Source of the DNA: Dasypus novemcinctus
Lineage: Eukaryota; Chordata; Mammalia; Cingulata; Dasypodidae
DNA length: 64,000 bases
NCBI RefSeq assembly: GCF_030445035.2
Contig: NC_080673.1
Coordinates: forward strand, 202,760,726-202,824,725
Direction of reading: 5' to 3'
The notes under the pieces are model-generated. The model had not been told where the DNA came from, searched no databases, and saw nothing but the letters and a program-made list of their open reading frames with translations. Positions 56,161 through 64,000 of the stretch are shown here, one piece after another (position 1 is the first letter of the stretch; each line of letters starts with the position of its first letter). The translations under genes and the position numbers were made by a program.

Positions 56161-57189
56161 AGAAGCCAGACACGAACACGTGCATGTTTCCATCTAGACA
56201 ACGTTCTAGAGCAGCTCAGCCGCGGCGTCCCCCAGAGCAAGCATCTTGAGGGCAGGCGCTCCAGGAGGCAGAGCTGCTTGGCTCCTTGTAGCCCAAGGAG
56301 CTCCAGAACATCATTTCCACTGGGTTCTGCTGACTGAATAAGACACTAAGGCCAAACAGAGTCCAGGAGAGTGCAGCTGGGCGCCACGGCACGGGTGAGG
56401 AGCAGCACGAGCACAGGAGGAAACCGAGATGGCGGTCATCCTGGCCATCCATAGGAAAGAGCTGGGAGGGTCCCAGGAAAGGAAGGAGACTGGGGCTGCT
56501 GGTGCACAGCACACGAGGGTGCAAGTGTGTGTGTGCATGTAAAGCAAATGCAGTAAACATTTATCACTCGGAGATTCTGGAAAAAAGTGACAATTCAGTG
56601 TTCAGTTCTTAAGGAGGACAATCAGACCACTGTTTTCACTGCAGTGCTTAAAACACCTTGAACTTCTCCTTCTTCTCAGTAGAATGTACGTGACACTGGA
56701 CTTTCCTGTGGTTGGGAAAGGGTGGTAGGATCCATAAGACAAAGGGTAGAACCAGACAGCCTCAACCAGCAACCCTTGTTAGTGAACAGGGAACCAGCCT
56801 GCATCTCGGTTCTTCCCAGAACCACCCAAAGACAGGGCCTGTGCAACGTGCCAAAGATTGATGAGCTGGAGCAGAAGAGATATTCAGGGAGAAGAAGTCA
56901 AAATGTCATTTAGAAATCAGTACACGTGATGGAAAAAATCAACTGAGCCCCTGGCAAAAAAAGACTAAGTGGAGAAACAAACCTTTATACCAGGGGAAAC
57001 GGCGTGTTCAATAAATCTATCCAGGAATCCAACCAAATTAATCCCATTTTACTCCAGTCCCGTGAGAGTGGCCATGTCTGCCTCTAATCTGAGGAAGCCA
57101 CCTCATCAGGAGCTCACACCTGCCCTTGTGCCCATTCCCACAGCTGTGAGTAAAGACACCCACGACTCGTTTATTCATTCAAAAAACAT
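56161..57189. other. Non-coding spacer
   Basis: No exon or repeat recognised. Confidence 0.35.
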
Positions 57190-57400
57190 TCACTGAATAC
57201 CTGGGCTTGAATCTGGCGCCACTGCATTCTAGCTGTGTGGCCTTAGTTTCTCCATGCCTGTTTCCTCACTTCATTTTCATGGTGATAATAGTAGTATCCA
57301 CATGCAGAGGTCGTTGTATGTTGTAAGCGACACATTCTACGGAAAGCTTGAACAGCATGTGCACCTGGGTTAAGAGCTGAGCAGGTGTCCGCTGTCATCA
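57190..57400 (+). repeat. MIR SINE
   Basis: Sense MIR: gggcttgaatctggcgccac, ctagctgtgtggccttagtt, tttcctcacttcattttcat. Confidence 0.75.
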
Positions 57401-57589
57401 GATTACTCCTTTCCAGGCACCTTCCACGTACAATTGATCAGCTATGCTGTTGACCCCATTTCCAGACCTCAAATTCTTCCAGTTCCCTCCGAAACCATGA
57501 CAACCACCATCTCTCACCTGATGACCACAGGCATTTTCAAATGCTTGCCCCACCCACCCCCACTCCCTTCAACCATTTCTCTATATAGG

Positions 57590-58015
57590 AGCCCACATGT
57601 CTTTGATTGAGCACGAGATCATGGCATCCACCTGCTCAAAATCCTCCAGTGCTTCCCATCATATACAGAGGCGGCCAAATTCCTACCCACAGCCTGCATG
57701 GCCCAGCCCCGGCCCACACGCCCAGCACATTTCCCCTGCCCCAACCCCAAAGACGCAGTAGCCTTCTTGTGGTCCTGGAACATGGCCAGGTTGTGGCCAT
57801 CTGGGTCTTTTGCATGTGCTGTCCCTCTCCCTGGAGCTCTGCTCCCCCCACCCCAATCTTCCCCCTCTTAGCCTTCCAGTCTCAGTTCACATGTCACCCC
57901 CTCAGACAGTTCTTGGGCATCAAGCTCAAGGAACCCTACCCCAACCCCCTCTGCCCCATCACCCTGTTTTAATTTCTTCACAGCACTTAGTGCATCGGAA
58001 ATCGTCTTTGTTCAT
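57590..58015 (+). repeat. L2 3' half
   Basis: Contains tcaaaatcctccagtgcttc, tcccatcatatacagaggcg, tctcagttcacatgtcaccc, tttcttcacagcacttagtg. Confidence 0.8.
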
Positions 58016-58204
58016 TTATTTGTTTCTTTTTAGTTCGTGCCCCTGCCCCCCTTACGTGCACACATCTGCTCACATGCACATGCCACGCACATGCGCATTC
58101 ACGCACACTGCAATGCACACGTCCCACCTTTGTCTTGTTAGTCCCATGTCCTCTGGCCCTAGAATGGTGCCTGCTACATCGGGGCCCCTCTCAGAAAGTG
58201 CCAA
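58016..58204. other. Spacer
   Basis: ACAC-rich stretch (cacgcacatgcgcattcacg). Nothing else recognised. Confidence 0.3.
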
Positions 58205-58430
58205 GTGAGTCCAACTACCTGGCTTGATTTCCAGCTCAGACACCCAGTAGCTGTATATTTGAGAAAGTCCCTGTATTTACCCTAATCTCAATTGCCTCTT
58301 CTGTAAAGTGGAGAGAATAGTGCCTATCTCATGGAGCATACGTGAGAGTTATATGAGAAGAACCTGTAAAAGCCTTAGGGGAGTGCCTGCCTCAGAGCAA
58401 GTGCTTAGTAAAGCTTAGCTATTCTGGTGA
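58205..58430 (+). repeat. MIR SINE
   Basis: Sense MIR: ctgtatatttgagaaagtcc, caattgcctcttctgtaaag, tggagagaatagtgcctatc. Confidence 0.8.
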
Positions 58431-58475
58431 CAACAGAGACGCTGTTGGGCTGGTGGCGGAAGAGCTGAAGCAACG

Positions 58476-59745
58476 GGGATGGGGATGGTGATCACGGTTG
58501 TGTTGGTGACAGTGATAATCATGACGATGCCAATGGAGATGGTGATGATGCTGATGGTGATGATGGCAATGCTGCTGCTGATGGAGATGGTGATGATGCT
58601 GCTGATGGAGATGGTGATGGTGATGATGCTGATGATGGCAATGCTGCTGCTGATGGAGATGGTGATGATGGAGATAGTGATGATGATGGTGATGTTGATG
58701 CTGATGGTGATGATGCTGATGTTGATGATGGCAATGATGCTACTGACGGAGATGGTGATGATGGTGATGGAGATGGTGATGATGGTGATGATGCTGATGG
58801 TGATGATGCTGCTGATGCTGCCGATGGAGTTTGAGATGATGGTGATGGTGATGATGGAGATGGTGATGATGCTGATGGAGATAGTGATGATGGAGATGGT
58901 GATGATGGTGATGGAGATAGTGATGATGGAGATGGTGATGATGGTGATGGAGATAGTGATGATGGAGATGGTGATGATGGTGATGGAGATAGTGATGATG
59001 GAGATGGTGATGATGGTGATGGAGATAGTGATGATGGAGATGGTGATGGTGGTGATGGTGATAGTGATGATGGAGATGGTGATGGTGGTGATGGTGATAA
59101 TGGTAATGCTGCTGCTGATGGAGGTGATGATGATGGTGATGATGCTGATGGAGATAGTGATGATGGAGATGGTGATGATGCTGATGGAGATAGTGATGAT
59201 GGAGATGGTGATGGTGGTGATGGTGATAATGGTAATGCTGCTGCTGATGGAGGTGATGATGATGGTGATGATGCTGATGGAGATAGTGATGATGGAGATG
59301 GTGATGATGCTGATGGAGATAGTGATGATGGAGATGGTGATGGTGGTGATGGTGATAATGGTAATGCTGCTGCTGATGGAGGTGATGATGGAGATGGTGA
59401 TGATGCTGATGGAGATAGTGATGATGGAGATGGTGATGATGCTGATGGAGATAGTGATGATGGAGATGGTGATGGTGGTGATGGTGATAATGGTAATGAT
59501 GCTGCTGATGGAGGTGATGATGATGGAGATGGTGATGGTGGTGATGGTGATAATGGTAATGATGCTGCTGATGGAGGTGATGATGATGGTGATGATGCTG
59601 ATGGAGATAGTGATGATGGAGATGGTGATGATGGTGGTGGTGATGATGGAGGTGGTGCTGGAGATGGTGATGGTGGCGATGCTGCTGATGTTGGTGATAA
59701 TGGTGATGATGATGACAGCGATCACGTTGATGGTAACTGACGAGG
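58476..59745 (+). repeat. GAT-based minisatellite with higher-order structure, about 1.27 kb
   Basis: All bases follow a triplet rhythm of GAT mixed with GGT, GGA, AGT and GCT. Early on, a 36-base unit recurs (gatgatggtgatggagatag plus tgatgatggagatggt). From about 59102 a larger unit starting ggtaatgctgctgctgatgg recurs at 59102, 59231, 59360 and 59492 (steps of 129, 129 and 132 bases). Each strand carries one frame with no stop (Met/Val/Glu on plus, Ile/Thr/Ser on minus), expected from the triplet pattern and not evidence of a gene. Confidence 0.93.
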
Positions 59746-59789
59746 ATGGAGATACAGGTGAGGCATTGCTTGGGTACAATGAAACACTG

Positions 59790-59975
59790 GATTTTAAAGT
59801 GCCTATGTGTTTGCTTTTTGTTTATTATTATTATTGAAATAATGAAAATATTCTAATGATAATTCAAGTGATGGGTGCACAACTATGTGACTATGTCAGA
59901 TACCACTGATTGTACACTTTGGATGAATTGCATGCTTTATTAATATGTATCAATAAAATTTGTTTTTAAAAAAGT
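59790..59975 (+). mobile_element. LINE-1 3' end fragment
   Basis: Contains ccactgattgtacactttgg, atgaattgcatgctttatta and a final caataaaatttg with an A-rich end, standard L1 3' wording. Confidence 0.7.
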
Positions 59976-60587
59976 GCCTAGGATAGGGCTTGACAAATGT
60001 AAGTGCCCTAATAGTTGTAGGTTTCTTTTCATTTCTTTTCATTTCAAAAGCACATATGAGAAACGCCAGTGAAATCAGGTCCAGTAAAAAGCACACATTA
60101 AAATCTTAATGTAACAGCATTAGCTGGCCCACATATCCAGATTACGGAAAGGACTTCACTGTGCTTTATTGCAGCTTGGGGAATTTCTTTATAGCATGGT
60201 TAACTTTGCTCTAAATGCCGAGGCTTTTAAAAAGGCTTGCTGCAGTTCATATAATTTGATTACATCTTAGAACTAGGAATTTTTTCCAAAGAACACCTTG
60301 TTCATTCATTCACAAACCCTGAATAAGCATCTACTCAATAAACACTTTCAATCTGAACCTAAGATAGGCATGAAGCTCCGTCTCCTGACGGAAGACACCG
60401 CAGCGTTGGAGGCTTTGTATTTCATTTCGATTTCACCCACGACCCTGGGATGAGGCGGGGTCTGTCCTAAGAGTGGGGGCAGAGGTGAGTAAGCTCTCTG
60501 CCTTCAAGGAGCTGCAGCAGGTGAGAAGAGAGGAGGCTATGGGCTGAGGCGGGGGTGGCACAGGGGCTGGGGGAGCCCCAGGGAGGG
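59976..60587. other. AT-rich then GC-rich spacer
   Basis: No exon recognised. The phrase attcattcattcacaaaccctg at about 60302 is repeat-like. Confidence 0.35.
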
Positions 60588-60800
60588 GTTGGATCGTGTC
60601 CCCAAAAGTGACCTGCTTAAGCCGTAACCTCCGGACCCTGTGAACGGGGCTTATTTGGAAATGGGGGGTTTGCAGGCGTCCTGAGTTCAGATGAGATGGG
60701 CCCCTAAATCTTCTGCTGGTGTCCCTTAGGAAGAAAAGGACACTGGACACAGAGACAGACGGACACTAAGGACGGCTGCCGTGTGAAGACGGGGGCAGAC
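60588..60800 (+). mobile_element. MLT1-type MaLR LTR fragment
   Basis: Contains ttggatcgtgtccccaaaag, gggcttatttggaaatgggg and ggtgtcccttaggaagaaaa, the sense 5' half of an MLT1 LTR. Confidence 0.75.
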
Positions 60801-61399
60801 ATGGGAGGGAGGGAGCCCCGAGAAACGCCAGGCCCCCAGCACCCCGAGGCCAGGAAGGCCGCTCCAGGAGCCCCCCAGGCCTGGCGCAGCTCCACGCGGG
60901 GCTTTTGCCTCCAGAGCTGTGAGGGAGGAAACTCCTGGTGTTCGAAGCCACCCCCGCGTGGGACTCGTTCCAGCGGCCCACTGCGACGCGAGAGGGCGGG
61001 TGGGGGGTGAGGGGCGACCAAACACAAGGCTTCCCAGGAAACGAGGGGCTCGGCAGCCCAGGGAGGTGGGGAGGCCGTTTAGGAAGACGCCATCTGCGCG
61101 GCGCCACGCAGGGCTGGGGGGTTTTGAGTGGGTGGGGTGGGGGTGAGGGGCAGGGCGGGGCCTGAGTGTGGACCCGGCCAGATGAGCCCCCGAAAGGGCT
61201 GTCTCCAGCCAAAGGGCATCGGCTTTCTTCTCTTGGTAATGCTGACTTAGAGAAAGGCTGCACACAGGAGAACATTCTGGAAAGGTCTGGAAGGGATGAT
61301 TTGGGGGTGGGGAGGCCCCCAATTCCCCACCCCACCCCGCTTGGCTCAGCCTTCGACATCGGGAAGCACCCACTCTATAGACCCCGCCCAGTGTCTCCC
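60801..61399. other. GC-rich spacer
   Basis: Long frames on both strands are GC artefacts. No exon was recognised. Confidence 0.35.
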
Positions 61400-61515
61400 T
61401 GAATGAATCATCTCCAGTTCAGCCTAACAGGAAAATATTTTGCAAATTTCTGTGAAAATAAAGGAAATCAACACTGACTCTGAGGCATGCCAAAAATGTG
61501 CAAATCCAGATGAGG

Positions 61516-61523
61516 TATATAAA
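61516..61523 (+). promoter_or_regulatory. TATA-like motif in an AT-rich block
   Basis: tatataaa followed by ccggcc. One isolated match with no known gene downstream. Listed because it lies about 90 bases from the DR5 element. Confidence 0.2.
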
Positions 61524-61612
61524 CCGGCCTCCTACGTTTAGGAAGGTGAAGAACGCAGAAGCAGAACTATTTTAGTGAGCCCCAAGTTCATTTCACGTAA
61601 GGAAAAAATGCT

Positions 61613-61629
61613 TGACCTCCATTTGACCT
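61613..61629 (-). promoter_or_regulatory. Perfect DR5 nuclear-receptor element (RARE-type)
   Basis: The minus strand reads AGGTCA, five bases (aatgg), AGGTCA. Two exact half-sites in direct repeat with 5-base spacing match the classic retinoic acid receptor/RXR element. The surrounding block (61400-61780) is AT-rich, and I recognise no transposon there. Binding is an inference. Confidence 0.5.
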
Positions 61630-61779
61630 TTTTTTTTCTTTTTTAGAAAGCACGACATTTGGTATAATTGAGTTATTCTTTTCTTAAGGTCTAAACGGTA
61701 AGTGAAACTCTTGCGCAACTGATCGTTTCGATTTTGTGATCCTGTGATAACAGCGGAAATTTCATTTCATTTCATTTAT

Positions 61780-62435
61780 TGAATGAACCCGCAACGGGAG
61801 GATTTGGTATCCACCCAGTTCAGATGAAGCCCGGGCAGGGCAGGCACTGCTCAGGCGTTTTCCCTTCCTGCCCTGCTGAAACCTCGCATCTCGGAAGGCC
61901 CGGATTCCTACGTCCACTTTCACAGGAGAGGCGACCGGGAGCTCAGGGACGGACCCTCGTGGCCCTGGGTCTCAGAACTGGTGAGTGGCGCAGCGGAGCG
62001 CCTAACGGGCCAGCGGCCGACGCCAGAGCCCTCGACTGGGGCAGCACAGCACCCAGCCGGCCCTGCACACCCGAGGCCGTGCCGCGCAGACCCCCGCCCC
62101 GCAGGGGCAGGGGTGCTCAAGTTCACCAGTCCCCCAGGACAGTCAGCTGGGGGAAGCTATACCTGAGCTCCAGAACTTGCCAGGAGCTCGCGGGGCGGAG
62201 CAGGATGAGCGGGAGGTAGCCGGGCCAAGCCGGGGCTGCTCGGGGAAGGCTCCTGGGAGGTGACAATTGCAAAGGTAGAACGCAATCCGGCCGACTTTGG
62301 TCAACCGCACCCGGTCAGCGGCAGGCTGCGGCAGGCTGGGAGGGAGAACCCTTCCCTTCTTTGAAAAGCGAGCAAAACCCTTCTCTTCTTTTGCAGAGAG
62401 CCAGCCACGGACTCTCGGGAGCTGGGAAAGAGCAT
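61780..62435. other. Moderately CpG-containing spacer
   Basis: CpG is somewhat raised at 61980-62300 (gtggcgcagcggagcgccta). No coding exon was recognised. Confidence 0.3.
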
Positions 62436-62439
62436 TGAG

Positions 62440-62720
62440 CGATGATTAGGCGAAGAGCACCTACTGAGCACCTACGGTATGCCGGGAGGCAGTAAGCACC
62501 CAGTGCCGACAAGCACGGGCTCTGCCTTCACGCCCACTTAGAGGTGAACCTTGGCTCAGGTGCTTCCGCGCCCCTGGCATGAGACTCCCGGCTCCTGGTT
62601 TTCTCATCCGTTCAATGAGGACAAGAATGGCATTCGCTAAAAGGCTGGCGCGTGCACGCTTCTGGGTGCTTACGAGGGCGCCCAGCATTTAGGAAACACA
62701 CAATCAGTTCTAACTGTCGC
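62440..62720 (+). repeat. MIR SINE
   Basis: Contains gagcacctacggtatgccgg, ggttttctcatccgttcaat and gaggacaagaatggcattcg, plus a tail-like end. Confidence 0.55.
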
Positions 62721-63919
62721 TGAAGCCACGGGCCGGTGCCCGGCAGGAGGTAAGCCTTCGATGAACTCTTTTCACAGCAGGCGTCTCCCCAGCGCCCGCC
62801 GTGTTCCGCCCACTCATGGCAGGTGCTCTCGGACTCCATCTCAGGGCAGCGTCCCCACGTCACCGGACCCCTGCCCCAGGGGGTCCCGGGACCCCTCCAG
62901 GGCCATCCCGGGCTGCCTGCCAAGGGGACAAGGACAAGGCCTCCCCACAGGGACAGGCACTACAGAACTAACTCCAGCCCCCTGCCCCCGCCCCGGGCCA
63001 GCAGTAGCCCCAGCCCTCTCGACAAGCAGCAGCTCCGAGGGGGCCGGCGGTCCCTTTGGGCTCCATAGCCACGGGGCCCAGAGCAAAGCCACGTGTCCTC
63101 CTCCCTGTCCAGCCGTCCATCTGTCCACCCATCCCTCCGGAATTTTGCCCGGGTGTGGGCGGCAGTGCAAAGCCTCGGGCCAGGGGCCCCTGTTGCCAGG
63201 CCCTGTGGGCTGTTTCCCTACAAAGGTGGCAGAATTAGAACAGCAAAGACCCCAGAGGGAGGATGTCGTCGATTGAAATGGATTTGATTTAATGCCCTGT
63301 CCTTTATTCTGAGACTATAGCCGGTCCACTTTTTTTCTTGCTCACACCTCATTTGATGAAATGAGGGCGGTAAGTGAGCCTGTTTTTAGAAGTCCTTACT
63401 TGGCAAAATAAACAGCTGGTGGCGATGTCGGTCCCCATGTGTTTCTGTAGGGGAGGCCCCACGCTCACGAAATCCTGCTCTAGCTGCGACCCAAAGCCCC
63501 TTCCGCTGGAAGAGCATTCGACAACCTCGGTGACGACGGCATAGGAGGGGGGAGTGTTGACCTCGCCGCCCCCCCCCGGAAGCTTCCAGAACTCCAAGTG
63601 CGTCAGGAGGGCTATTTATAGCCCAGCAGAGCTTTCCTTAACAGCCTCTGCTGCCAGCGCTCCTCCCCGACGCCCCACACTCTAGAAATAACCTCACATG
63701 GACTTCCGGCCGCTGCCGCCTTCCCAGACCCTGAGGAGAGAGGCTCGACCTGGACCCCTCCCCAGCAAGACCCCCGGGCTCACCTGAGTGGGCCCCTCCA
63801 GGCAGAGGCAGAGCGGACCCTCCCTGATGACCCTGCTCCCAGGGCCACCTGCCGTGCCCCTGCCCCACGTCCTGGGCACTGAGCTGAGCACACGACTCAC
63901 CTGGTCTCGGCCCAAGCAG
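62721..63919. other. Non-coding spacer
   Basis: C-rich to about 63180, then mixed. No exon was recognised. Sequence at 63270-63420 is AT-richer and could be conserved non-coding DNA, but I see nothing decisive. Confidence 0.35.
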
Positions 63920-64000
63920 CCGCCCCGGAGTCCACCTGCTGGGGCCAAAGCCAGGCCGGACAAATTCCTAGCTGGGTGACCCCAGGCACGTCACGTCACC
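63920..64000 (+). repeat. MIR fragment cut by the window end
   Basis: Contains attcctagctgggtgacccc followed by aggcacgtcac, the MIR core. Confidence 0.55.

Noticed and set aside
58415-59837. Two opposing frames of about 450 codons in the GAT array
   Set aside because: Both follow directly from the triplet repeat (Met/Val/Glu on one strand, Ile/Thr/Ser on the other). There is no start context, domain or splice evidence.
26000-64000. MAN2B2, the expected upstream neighbour in human
   Set aside because: I looked for its catalytic N-terminal motifs in the open frames (for example HSHMDVGW) and found none. The gene, if syntenic, lies beyond the window.

Overview
This is mammalian nuclear DNA, almost certainly from a xenarthran and most likely an armadillo (Dasypus or a relative). 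The main evidence is the SINE content. Many copies of a tRNA-derived SINE are present, with a head reading gcggacttggcccagtgg, a tRNA B-box (ggttcaaaccc) and a roughly 400 bp body. These match the DAS family known from Xenarthra. Beneath them lie repeats shared by all placental mammals: MIR, L2, old LINE-1 and MLT1/MaLR LTRs. No bacterial, plasmid or phage gene organisation is present.

One real protein-coding exon was found. On the minus strand, 25357 down to 25288 encodes the first 23 residues ([10 protein letters not shown]...HSYVTE) of PPP2R2C, the gamma isoform of the B55 regulatory subunit of protein phosphatase 2A. It ends at a GT splice donor and lies in a strong CpG island (about 24960-25960) that serves as its promoter and 5' UTR. 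The gene runs toward position 1. Bases 1-25282 are therefore read as intron 1 and 26-64 kb as upstream flank, or intron of longer isoforms. I found no second PPP2R2C exon and no exon of MAN2B2, the upstream neighbour in human.

Layout. 1-25 kb: GC-rich intronic DNA with DAS SINEs, LINE-1 3' ends, MLT1 fragments, two copies of a roughly 490 bp MaLR-like LTR (1.6 and 16.8 kb), a 30-bp minisatellite whose units mostly carry a CAGCTG E-box (4.74-5.31 kb), a Tigger-like transposon relic (about 9 kb) and a secondary CpG cluster (18.1-18.8 kb). 25-28 kb: promoter island, coding exon, a GGGGT array just inside the intron and a GC-rich 17/11-bp minisatellite upstream (27.5-28.05 kb). 28-46 kb: L1, L2, MIR and MaLR, including a nested stack at 32-36.7 kb where LTRs and a SINE interrupt an antisense L1. 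46-57 kb: more L1 and L2, plus a NUP35 (NUP53) processed pseudogene at 54.16-55.6 kb set in L1 5'-type sequence and followed by a SINE. 57-64 kb: L2 and MIR, a 1.27 kb GAT-based minisatellite with higher-order structure (58.48-59.75 kb), and an AT-rich block holding a perfect DR5 (AGGTCA) element at 61.6 kb.

The window shows no multi-gene system. Its interest lies in the promoter neighbourhood of a brain-expressed PP2A subunit gene, several tandem-repeat arrays, and a readable order of transposon insertions. All repeat names were assigned by reading, without a database search, and boundaries not fixed by a target-site duplication are approximate.
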